A stretch of 17,825 nt of DNA from Candidatus Aminicenantota bacterium. Lineage in GTDB: Bacteria; Acidobacteriota; Aminicenantia; UBA2199. Both the position numbers and the translations under genes were made by a program. The stretch spans positions 7,915,777-7,933,601 of the forward strand of contig CP070627.1 of assembly GCA_020355945.1 (NCBI GenBank), read 5' to 3'. The notes below the pieces were generated by a model. The model was given only the letters and a program-made list of their open reading frames with translations. It made no database searches and was not told where the DNA came from. Positions 6,776-17,400 of the stretch are shown in pieces (the stretch's first letter is position 1; each line of letters opens with the position of its first letter).

Positions 6776-8218
6776 TTGATCGATTTAACAGACAGTGAAT
6801 TGATTGATTTCATTTTGTCGATTCCTGGCGAAGATAGAAGAACCGAGTTTAAACGTATGGGTGGCAATTTTGATGTCAAAAGGACTATGGAATCCATCGT
6901 CGCTTTGACCAACACTGACGGTGGGTATATGGTTTTTGGGGTCGATGATCCTGAGAAAACAAGAATTAAGGGTCTTGACAGGGTGTTCGGTATCGAAGAA
7001 AACCTGGATAAATTCGATGAAATCTGGAGAAATATTGAAAGAATTGTTCCTCCTACTTCTATTAATTGGCCTCCTAGATTAGTGACCTGTGCCGAAAACC
7101 GAACAATCGGGTTACTGCCAATCCCTAAAGCAACGGACAGTTTTCATTCTATTAATAACCATGTTTATATACGACTGGAAAAAGGAAACAAACTTTTAAC
7201 ACCCCTTGAAATAATCAAACTCTCTTATGCCAAAGGTTTTCACCAGGCAGACAGAGAACTTGTGGACGTTGATTTCGATCTACTCAAAACAAAACAGTTT
7301 GAAGATTGGAGAAAAGCCAGGGAAATAAGTCCGGGAGACCTGGAAGAAATCCTGTTTCACACAGGTCTGGCCCGAAAAGATAAAACAGGTTTATTAAAAC
7401 CTACCAGGGCAGCAGTGCTTCTTTTTGCTTTATATCCTCATAACCTTATGGAAACCAAATGTACCATACGGGTATTTCAATATACCGGCACCAATGAACA
7501 GGTAAAAGAGCACACGTTAAACCTGATTGGAACACCAAAAACCGTTGATGGGCCAATCATAAGACAAATCAAAGATGCACATGATTATGTGTTAACTCTT
7601 TTACGAGCAGGGATGAGAATACCTGCCTCAGGATTTGTCACCACCTACAGGATTCCTGAACGGGCTGTAAAAGAGGCAATTACTAATGCGGTTATTCATA
7701 GAGATTATTATCAAAAGAGAGATATAGAGGTAAGGATATTTGAAGATAAGGTGGAGGTTGAAAGCCCCGGTCTATTTCCTTCTAATATTACGTCTTACAA
7801 TATCGGGTTTGTTCGCGCGGAAAGTTACAGGAATGATTTATTGGTGAAACATCTTAGAGAGTTTCCCGATCCCCCTAACCTGGATAGAAATGAAGGGATT
7901 AGAGCCATGAGAATAGAAATGGAAAGGAATCAATTATATCCCCCGGTTTTTTTGAGTTACCCCCTATTGAAAGATTCAGTCAGAGTGGTTCTTCTTAACT
8001 CGAAAAAGAATGGTGAATGGGATAAAGTTTCCGATTATTTGTCAAACAAAGAGAAATATATTAACAATGAAAAAGTACGTGCAATCACTGGTAATCCTGA
8101 TAGTTCCAGGGTATCAAGGCTTCTAAAAAAATGGGTGGATCAAGGATTATTGATAAGAATCGAGTCTGGTTCAAAAAGGAGAGTGAAATATCGATTACCT
8201 GTAGATAGTAGATGGTAG
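6776..8218 (+). CDS. Schlafen/AlbA_2 domain + GHKL-type ATPase domain + C-terminal winged helix (RecG-like transcriptional regulator family)
   Basis: A complete 480-residue protein starting at TTG 6776. Residues about 10-130 form an AlbA_2 (Schlafen-type) domain: TEFKR near residue 23 and NTDGGYMVFGVDD (about 46-58). Residues about 280-380 match the HATPase_c_4 type: AVKEAITNAVIHRDYY, with the N-box Asn, and VEVESPGLFPSNI as the following G-containing loop. The last about 80 residues include an R-V-S-R-L-L-K-K-W winged-helix-like stretch. The order and length fit proteins annotated as ATP-binding or RecG-like putative transcriptional regulators. These occur widely in accessory and defence regions; whether they act as regulators, RNA/DNA-binding effectors or toxins is not settled. 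The gene stands alone between two direct repeats, so it may be a cassette. Convergent with the synthase at 8466. Confidence 0.85.
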   Translation: MIDLTDSELIDFILSIPGEDRRTEFKRMGGNFDVKRTMESIVALTNTDGGYMVFGVDDPEKTRIKGLDRVFGIEENLDKFDEIWRNIERIVPPTSINWPPRLVTCAENRTIGLLPIPKATDSFHSINNHVYIRLEKGNKLLTPLEIIKLSYAKGFHQADRELVDVDFDLLKTKQFEDWRKAREISPGDLEEILFHTGLARKDKTGLLKPTRAAVLLFALYPHNLMETKCTIRVFQYTGTNEQVKEHTLNLIGTPKTVDGPIIRQIKDAHDYVLTLLRAGMRIPASGFVTTYRIPERAVKEAITNAVIHRDYYQKRDIEVRIFEDKVEVESPGLFPSNITSYNIGFVRAESYRNDLLVKHLREFPDPPNLDRNEGIRAMRIEMERNQLYPPVFLSYPLLKDSVRVVLLNSKKNGEWDKVSDYLSNKEKYINNEKVRAITGNPDSSRVSRLLKKWVDQGLLIRIESGSKRRVKYRLPVDSRW

Positions 8219-8465
8219 ACTGAAATGGCGAAATGTCCCTGGGTAAAAAGTTTGTTTTATTGGTATAAAAAAACGGGATTTTATTTGCAGGGGGTGATTG
8301 CAAATAAAAAGTAAATGCTGAATTATCAATAGTTTCGAGCCATTTTATTTGCAATTTCCTTCTTTTATCAATTTTTAGCCACTCAGACACCAAAGCACTA
8401 AAAAAAGAGTGGTGCCTGGTAAATAACTTAATTTTAAGGGACAGGCAAAGTAAACAAAATTCCTG
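8219..8465. other. Convergent intergenic region between the AlbA_2 gene and the megasynthase
   Basis: This 247-bp stretch lies between two gene ends that face each other. Most of it is copy 2 of the direct repeat. An imperfect hairpin around 8385-8419 (CACCA... paired with TGGTG..., loop of seven A on the + strand) could end transcription from one or both sides, but no clean stem followed by a T-run is present. The element holds no gene. Confidence 0.5.
8262..8366. repeat. Direct repeat copy 2 flanking the AlbA_2 gene
   Basis: Same orientation as copy 1, offset by 1707 bases. The inner inverted repeat is unchanged: TTTTATTTGCA (8279-8289) and TGCAAATAAAA (8299-8309), with the third arm at 8343-8353. 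Mismatches to copy 1 all lie outside these three arms, and the arms are the best-kept part. The repeat starts 43 bases after the stop at 8218. Confidence 0.9.
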
Positions 8466-11400
8466 TTATAAAAAATTAACTTCTTTGCAGTGTTTTAACA
8501 TTTTTTTTATATGCTTCTCATTTACCCGGGGCCACCTGAATCCAAGCTTCCCCAAAAAAAACCCTGTCCTGTCCGAAACAATTCCAAATACTGTATTGCC
8601 ACTGCCGTCATTGCCATCACTTTCACCGGCAAAACCACCTAAAAAGCCGGTATAAAGCAAAAACATATCCATTTCATTACGGATTTCCGGGTTGTAAAGA
8701 TTGTCATAAAGAAATCGACAAAATTTATCCAGGGATACCCTTTTTATCTTTTTACCGTTTTTCCCCATCAAAAAAATAAGTTTGTCTAATGACAGGAGAT
8801 GCCGGTTATAAAGATGATATACCTGGTTTTTTAAAATTTCCCGGTCATGAAGTAAAATAATGGCTTTGGCTATATAATCAACAAAGCCGAAATCAAAGGT
8901 TTGAGATAGAACCACCCGGGGTACTATTCCAAATTTTACCATCGAGGCAAGCTGACTGTACAATGCATTGGTGGATATATTTTTTTGAAACTTGCCGGTT
9001 TCCGAATGAAAGACAACGGTACCAACTCGAAAAATCAATGCATTCAAACCCCTGGTTCTATAAAACAAAACCTTTTTTTCAGCTTCCAATTTGCTTTTCA
9101 GGTAGTGGTCCCGGAGAAGCTGACCACAATCCGGTTGATATTCCGTATACAAATGAAATTCCTTGTTTTCAGTCGCACCGGTACACACTCCCATGGTGGA
9201 TATATGAATGAAATCTTTTACTTTGGTGTCAAGTGCAAACTCCAATAATCGCTCCGTGCTTCTAACATTACTGTCGTAAATATCCTCGTAAAGACCGAAA
9301 TGTTTTACATTGGCCGCGGCATGGATGATAACATCCGGTGCTGCTGCCAGTTTTTTATAGGTTTGACTGTCAAGTCCAAATCGATCTAAAGTCAAATCAC
9401 CGGCCAATACCTTTAATCGCTCTTTATAACGATGGTAAAAACCGGTGCCAAAATAAAAAACAAGTATTTCTTGCAAACGTTTTTCCGCTTCTGACGTTTT
9501 GCCGGTGGTTGTCCTGACCAGTAAGTAAATGACCGGTTCCCGGTTCTTTTGATTTAAAAGCTCATAAAGCAAATGGGCACCTAAAAACCCGGTGGAACCG
9601 GTTAACAAGATGTGCCGGTAATTTCTTCTCTTTTTTAGGTTTATATCTTTTTCCTTTTGGACTCTTTGCTTATATTGCCTGTATTCATTTTTCAATTGGT
9701 TTTCCAGGGGATTTTTTGCTGGCTTTGTTAAGGCTGCCGGGTCCGGCAGCTTTTTGAGCTGTTCAATAATGACGTTTAATTGGTTTTTCATTTTATTTTT
9801 GTTAAAACGAATATGGGGCGCCAGTTCAGCAATGGTGGGATACTTGAAGAATCGGTTGATATCGATGTCAAAATCTTTTGCCAACATGGAAACAACACTG
9901 ACCGCTTTCAATGAATGCCCACCTAACTCAAAAAAATCCGAATGAACCCCAATGGCTCGTTTATCTATTTTCAATACTTCAGACCATACATCCAGGATAC
10001 TACTTTCTATTTCATTTCGGGGTGGAGTAAGCTTATTTTCTACCTTTTTTCCCGGTGAAGGTAATGCCTGCCGGTCTACTTTTCCATTAGAGGTTAAGGG
10101 TATCTTTTCCAGTTGCTCAATGTAGGAGGGGATCATATAACCCGGGAGACTTTCCTGTAAATACTCTTTTATTTCCAAAATGTCCATTGGGTTATTGGCG
10201 TTCATGACCAGGTAAGCAGTTAAATTTATGTTTCCCGGTTTATCTTCGTTGTTAATGACAACTGCTTGTTTGATTTTTTCGTGTCGGTTTAACCGGTTTT
10301 CAATTTCTCCCGGTTCGATTCGATAGCCTCTTATTTTGACCTGGTAATCTTTCCTGCCAAAGAACTCGATATTGCCATCCGGTAACCAGCGACCGATATC
10401 GCCGGTTTTGTATATTTTTTGCCTCCGGCGGCCAGGGGGTGAGAGCATTGCGCATGGCGCATAGCGCATAGCGTATGGGGCAAAGCACTTTGCTATTTTA
10501 GGCTCCCCGCGCCGCGGGGCCCCTGGCCCCCCCCGCAAAAACTTTTTATTAGGCTTTTTCGTGTTAATTCGTGTACTTCGTGGGCCATTTAAAAATTTTT
10601 CTGCGGTCAACTCCGGGTTATTCAGATATCCCCGCCCAACACCAATACCGGAGACACAAATCTCCCCTTTGACACCGATGGGACACAATTGCATAAAGTT
10701 GTCCACGATAGTTATAAAAAGGTTTTGTAGGGGTTGGCCAATAGGGACCCGCTCCATGCCCGGGGCGTTGTCCATTATATAATGAGTGATATCATCCGAG
10801 GCTTCGGTGGGGCCGTAAGCATTGACCATTTTAACAGCGGGAAATCGTTCAAACCATTTTTTTACCAGGTGGGGTTTGATTTCCTCACCGGTTACCAGCA
10901 GGTATTTTAGAGAGAGTAAGGCAGAGGGGGGCACGGTTTCCAGCATCGTCGATAAATAAGATGGAACAACTTCAAGAACGGTAACCCCATCATTTTTCAC
11001 CCGGGAAATAAATCCATGGGGTTCGAGGATAACGTTGTCAGGATAAATGACGGTTCGACCTCCCAATGTCAAAGCGGTAAAAAACTGCCAGACAGAAATG
11101 TCAAAGGTGTGCGAAGCATTCTGGGCGATAATACTGTTGCTATTCAATTGGAGATCATTGATTTTCGCCTGGATATGGTTCATCATCCCGGTATGTTCGA
11201 TCATGGCACCTTTGGGTTTGCCGGTGGAACCGGAGGTATAAATTATATAGGCCAGCCCGTTCATTTCCGGCCCTGGTTTTGGATTTGTTAGCATTTCCCG
11301 GGTTTCAACTTCCATTTCTAAGGGAATGATTTTACCGTGATATGCTTGTTCTAAAGTGGAATCCAGGTATTGTTCCCGGGTGAGCAGGACCTTTGCAGCG

Positions 11401-14400
11401 GAATCTTCCAAAATGCCGATGATTCGGTTTGTAGGTTCTTGTGAATCCAATGGAATATAAGCGCCGCCAGCTTTCCACACTCCATGTATACAATCTGCCA
11501 TGAGGGGGGAGCGCTCCATTAATATCCCTACTGCTTGATCTTTTTGAATACCGCTGGTTTTCAAAATCATTGCCACTTGATTGGCGTGTTCATTTAACCG
11601 GTTGTAGGTCAACCAATTGTCCCGGAAAACCACCGCTGCAGCATCCGGGTCCAGGTGGGCTTGTTCCTCAACCAGTTGGCAAAGGGTTTTATCCCTTGAA
11701 AAATTCTCTTTTCGATTAAATTCAAACAGGATTTGCCGTTTTTCTTTTTCGGATAACAGGGTAATTTTACCAATGATTATTTCCTCATCCCGGATAATTT
11801 GATCCACCACCTGGAGATAATGAAGGCCAAGCCCGGTCATTAAATTTGTGTCATACACATTGGCATTATAGCCAAAATCCAGGGATAATTGCTCCCCCTC
11901 AACCGGGATGATATCGAAAACAAAATCATAGTTTCCCTGTTCAAATACCTGTACATGTGACAAATTCATTGTTTCCGCTGGGTGATGTTTTCGAACCCGG
12001 TCTCCCACATCTTCAATTTGTTTGGCAATAGGATAATTTTGAAATTCAAGGAAATGGTCCAACAGGTTTTGTTTCAGGGGACTTAAAGATTGAATCTCAG
12101 CCAATGAAAAGTAATGATAAGGTTCGGATTGGATAGCATTTTGTTGGACGTTTCCCAGCAGTTGTTTAAATGTTGTTTGATAATCAAAGCGAATGCGTAC
12201 CGGGATGGTATTAATGAAGCATCCCACCATGGTTTCCACGCCTTCCAGTGTCGAGGGCCGGCCCGAGACCACCGCACCGAAAACAACATCGGCCCCAGGT
12301 TTATCCGAGTACTTTGCCAGCACAATTGCCCAAATAGACTGGAAGATGGTGTTTAAAGTCACGCGATTGCGTACGGCCATTTCTTGAAGACCCATGGTTT
12401 TATCTCTTTCCAGGGTGGTTCCGATACCGCCGGCTAAAAATTCTTCTTCCAGGGTGAGGGCTTTGGTTTCTATATTTTTCTTTTTCGGTAGAGCAGCGAT
12501 TTCCTCATAGCCATCCAGATACTTTTTCCAAAAGCTTCTTGCTTTATTTTTATCCTGCCTCTCCAGCCATTGGATATATTCCCGGAAGGGGCGGACCGGC
12601 GGTAATTGATATTCCTCACCCCTGAGAAGGCTGTTGTAAATCTCGAAATAGTCCGAGGTCAGGATGCCGATACACCATCCATCCATTAACATGTGATGAT
12701 AACTCCATATAAACACATACTCCGCATCTCCCGTTTGAAGCACCGCCAACCGTATCAATGCATCTTTGCTCAATTCAAATGAGCGTTGTCTATCTTTTTC
12801 CATATATTCCCGGGTGAAGGTCTCTTTTTTTTTGTCTTTGCCGTCAAGGACCGGGCGTAAATCTTTATAGTGGAAATCCACCTTCCGCTCTTTCAAAACC
12901 ACCTGCAGCGGACGTTCCAGGCTTTTATGTGCAAACGCCGTTCTTAATATGTCATGACGTTTTATCAGTTCATTGACACTCTTCTCAACCAGCACAACAT
13001 CCAACTCCCCCTGTAAACAGTAGCCCACCTGTTCAAAATATGCTTGTGTGTTCCCGGTTTCGTACAATGAATAAAATAACATCCCTTCTTGCATCGGGGT
13101 TAGCGGGTATATATCTTGTACCGGATATTGCGCCTTTAACTGTTCAAGAGTTTCAATAGGAATTTCCTTTACTTCCGGCTTTTGGGGTTCTTTGCCCGGC
13201 TCTGTTTTCCTGGCAGTGGGAGCCAATTTTGATATGGTAGGATACCTGAAGAAATCCTCCAATTCAACCCAATATCCCTTCTTAATCATCCTGGCTCGAA
13301 TTTGAATTGCCTTGATGGAGTCCAATCCCAATTCGAAAAAATCATCCTCGATGCCGATTTGTTCATAGCCGAACATTGTTTGGAAGATTTCTGCAATGGA
13401 TTTTTCAACGGGGTTTTGCGGTGCCACATAGGGACTCATCAGGTGGGGCCTGGTTTTATTTTCTTCGTTTTCGAGTGCTTTAAGTTTAATCCATTTGTCG
13501 ATGCGGGCCTGGAGATTGCCACCGGTGGAGACTGCTAGCTGGTGGATGTCCCGCAGGTATAAAAAACGTTGAAATGCCTTTTTTGTGTTGCCGGGTTCCA
13601 TGCCATCCCAATTGACACTGAGCCACGGTCTGCGTCCGGGATGGTACCAGGCGCGATGAGCGGCAAAAGCGTCCATGAAGGCATTGGCCGCGGAATAAGC
13701 CACAAAGGTCAAACCCCCTAACACAGCGGATATTGAAGAGATCAGCCAACAAAAATCCAGGTCTTTATCCCGGAACAGCTTTTCCAGTACCAGGGTGCCG
13801 TAAACTTTGGGTCCGAATTGTTCCCGGCAGTCAGGGGGCTTAATTTTATCTATCAATTCAAAGGAATTTCCACTGGTGACCCCGGCAGCGTGAATGACTC
13901 CATGGATACGTCCAAACCGATGCTCAACCTCAGTGATAATGGCTTGAACCTGTTTTTCATCAGCGACATCGCCCTGGAAGGTAAGGACCTCGGCGCCCGA
14001 TTCTTTCAACTGTTCTATTTTTTCTTGCTGTTCCCCGGGCTGAAGGGGAGAACGGCCCACCAATACCAGTCGTGCCTTGACTGCTTTTGCCAGGTATTCC
14101 GCCAGCATTAAACCGATGTTTCCCAGGCCGCCTGTGATAAGGTATACGCCGCCTTGTTTTAAGGGCAGTGGATTTCCTTCCGCTTCCTCCGGGTGGAGAG
14201 GCAGCGGTTCAAAGGTCCGAATCCAGCGGTGCTGGCCGCGAAAGGCAACCAGGGTATCCGGGATTTCCCCGTCTCCGGCCATCTCTGCCAACAACCGCGC
14301 TGCCAGTATCTCCAGGTGCAAGTTCCCGGGGTTGAATCCCGGTAAAATAATATCAATAGTGCGGCAGCGGATGTTGGGATACTCCTGCGGGATAACCTTT

Positions 14401-17400
14401 ACCGGGCCCATCAGGGTGGCTTTGCCCGGGTGTATCGGCTCTTCACCGGTTATATCATGTAAATGATCGCATATGACATTCAACAGGATTTGCCGGGCTG
14501 TGCCCTGTTTCCCAATGGCTTTTGCTATATTGAGAAGACTGTAAAATCCCAAATGCTGAACTTGTTCAAAGCTGCTGGCTTCAAAATAGTTCGTGTCCTT
14601 CGTGTCCTTCGCGGCTGTCTCACTGAGCACAGTGGTGGGCGGCCCGGTAAGACTCCACAAATGGACCACCTGGTGGGGGATGTTTTCTCCCGAACCACAG
14701 GCATTGAACAATCGAAGATAATCCCCGGCTTGCAGCGGGTTAATGGTATAACGATCCTGGTCCAACTGAGCAAATGCCGAACCAGTGGTTACTCTTACCA
14801 CCTGGTGGCCTTGCTTTTTCAATCCCTCCACCAACAAGGAACCCAAACCGCAGGTATCAATAAATACAAGCCATTTGTGCTTCTTTTTATAGGTGTCTTT
14901 ATCATGGGGCACTGCCGCCTCTGCCTGCTTCCAGGAGGGGAGGTAGAACCAGTCTGCCAGGTCAGGGCTTTGAGCGGATACGGCATTTCCTTTTAATAAC
15001 CCTGGTCCACCGGTTAAAAGGTCTTCTTCCAGCCAATAGCGCTGCCTCTCAAAGGGATAAGTGGGCAGGGGAATACGGGACCTCTTTTCCTGGCAATAAA
15101 AGTCAAACCAGTTGACGGTAACGCCGGCAAGCCATAACCGGCCAATTTTATTCATCAAATAATAAGTGTCTGGTATTTCTTTTGCAAAGGGTCTGACAAA
15201 GTTTATAATCTTTTGGTGAGGTGGATGATTTCCATTTTCCATATACCGGGCCACCAGGGCGGCAAGGTCCTGACCCGGTCCGATTTCCAGGAAAATGGCG
15301 TTGGGTTCTTTGATCAGTTCTTTAATACCCCCGGCAAAACGGACGGTTTGTCTTAAATGCCGTGCCCAGTACCGCGGATCAAGGGCCTCTCCCGGGGTAA
15401 TAAAGGTGCCGGTTACATTGGATATGTACGGAATTTCCGGGTGATTCAGGGTAACCCGGTCCAGGCTTTTTTCATATTCGCTTAAAATGGGTTCCATCAT
15501 GTGGGAATGGAGGGCATGGGAGGCTTGCAAGCGCATGGTCAGAAATCGCCGGTTTTTCATTTCCTTTTCAAATGCCGCAATGGCCGGCAGCGGACCGGAA
15601 ACAATGCAGGACGGACCGTTATCAATGGCCAGGGAAAGGTCACCTGCCAGCACCGGGCTTAACTCTTCTGCCAAAAGGGGAACACTTAACATACCGCCTC
15701 CGGGTATTTTCTTTATCAACTCTCCCCGGGTGACGATCAATTTCAGTGCATCCTCCAGGGAGAATACCCCGGCAATAGCGGCAGCAGTATATTCACCGAA
15801 GCTGTAACCGATCATGGCGTGCGGCGTTATTCCCCAGGACATTAATAATTTTGAAAGAGCATATTCAAAGATAAACAAAACAGGTTGGGCGATTTCGATT
15901 TGGTTAATATTAAACACACCCCCCCCCTTCCTGGGGTCAGGGGTACCCCTCTCAAGAGGGGAATCCGTTGTGTCGGGCGTCTGTGCAGAGCCGTAACTAC
16001 CAGCCCCACTCACCTCACTCACCAAATTATCGGGATACAGGATTTCTTTGATATCATAATCCAATAATGATTTTAAAATTTCAAAACAACTGTCCATTTC
16101 TTTTCGAAATAGTAGCTCATCCCGGTATAAACCTCTTCCCATGTTTACATATTGGGCGCCCAGCCCGGGAAACATAAATACAACAGGTTTCGCTTTCTTC
16201 TTTGAAAAAAATGTATGAACTTTCCTTGAAGCCGGGGAAAGTAATTCCTCCACCGCCTCATCCACGGTAGAACAAACCAACATCCGCCTGTATTGAAGTT
16301 CTTTTCTTCCTACCTGTAATGTATAGGCGGCATCCGCAAGGGTTAGACCAGGATTTACAGGATTTTCATGACTACCATGATTCAAAAGACTTTTTTTGAA
16401 ATACGCTGCTAAATTCTTTGTCATTTTTTCCAGGGCGGTTTCGGTTTTGGCGGATAATAAAATCAATTGGTACTTGCGTGAGGCACGTTCACCAGGCAAG
16501 GGGGCAAGCCCCCCTGTCCCCTCGGGCGCTTCTTCGAGAACAACATGGGCATTGGTGCCGCCAATACCGAATGAACTGACCCCGGCTCTCAAGGGATATC
16601 CATGATTGTTCCATTCTACCGGTTGGGTGTTAACATAAAAGGGACTGTTTTCTAAATCGATTTCAGGATTGGGATTTTCAAAATGCAGACTGGGGGGGAT
16701 TAATTTATGTTTTAATGCCATGACGGTTTTTATAAAACCGGCAGCACCGGCAGCACTGCCCAGGTGACCGACATTGGTTTTAACGGAGCCAACGGCGCAG
16801 TATTTTTTTTTATCGGTTTTAAAGGCCCGTTTCAATGCTTTGATTTCAATGGGGTCCCCCAGTGACGTACCGGTTCCATGGGCTTCAACATAGGTGATAC
16901 TTTCCGGTTCAATCCCTGCAAACTGGTGAGTAATTTGAATGACGTCGGCCTGTCCCTTGACACTGGGGGCTGTATATCCCACTTTTCTCAGGCCATCGTT
17001 ATTAATGGCTGAACCTTTAATCACCGCATGAATATAATCGCGGTCTTCAATGGCATTTTCCAGGGGTTTCAGCACCACAGCACCGCCCCCCTCTCCCCTT
17101 ATCATTCCTTTTGCTTTTGCGTCAAAGGCCCTGCAGTGGCCGTCCGGGGAATTTATCATTCCTTCCTGGTAAAGGTAGCCCCGGGGTTTTTGGGTGAAAA
17201 TGTTGACACCCCCGGCCAGGGCCAGGTCACATTCCCCGTTTAGAAGCGCCTGACCGGCCATATGAATTGCCACCAGTGATGTGGAACAAGCGCTTTGCAC
17301 CGCTACACCAGGCCCCTTTAAATTTAATGTGTAAGAGACCCGGGTGCATAAATTGTTTTCATCGGCTAACAGGGATGCAGCAAAATCTCCCAAAATCGCG

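Larger units (their letters stand above)
9804..13127 (-). other. NRPS module (C-A-PCP) of the megasynthase
   Basis: C domain: opens with YPLTPMQEGMLFYSL; the active motif HHMLMDG (1696-1702) is intact. A domain: A3 IYTSGSTGKPKG (about 2181-2192), A4 HTFDIS, A5 NAYGPTE, A7 YKTGD (2458-2462) and A10 TSNGKVDR with Lys2568. Aligned by eye to GrsA, the ten-residue pocket code reads D-I-W-E-L-T-A-D-D-K. I do not recognise this code with certainty. The three acids besides the first Asp might suit a polar or basic side chain, but this is a guess. PCP: Ser2624 in GGHSLKAV. An insert of about 50 residues lies between A6 and A7. Confidence 0.88.

Noticed and set aside
8385..8419. Bidirectional terminator between the convergent genes
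   Set aside because: The stem is interrupted and the T-run is in the loop and not after the stem, so it is mentioned only as part of the intergenic region.
10300..10488. A separate 62-codon minus-strand gene within the A domain
   Set aside because: It is another frame of the repeat insert and the A7-A8 region of the synthase; it has no family features.
14463..14996. A 177-codon plus-strand reading frame opposite the KR region
   Set aside because: It lies wholly antisense to a well-supported synthase domain, has no recognisable motif and no ribosome site of note.
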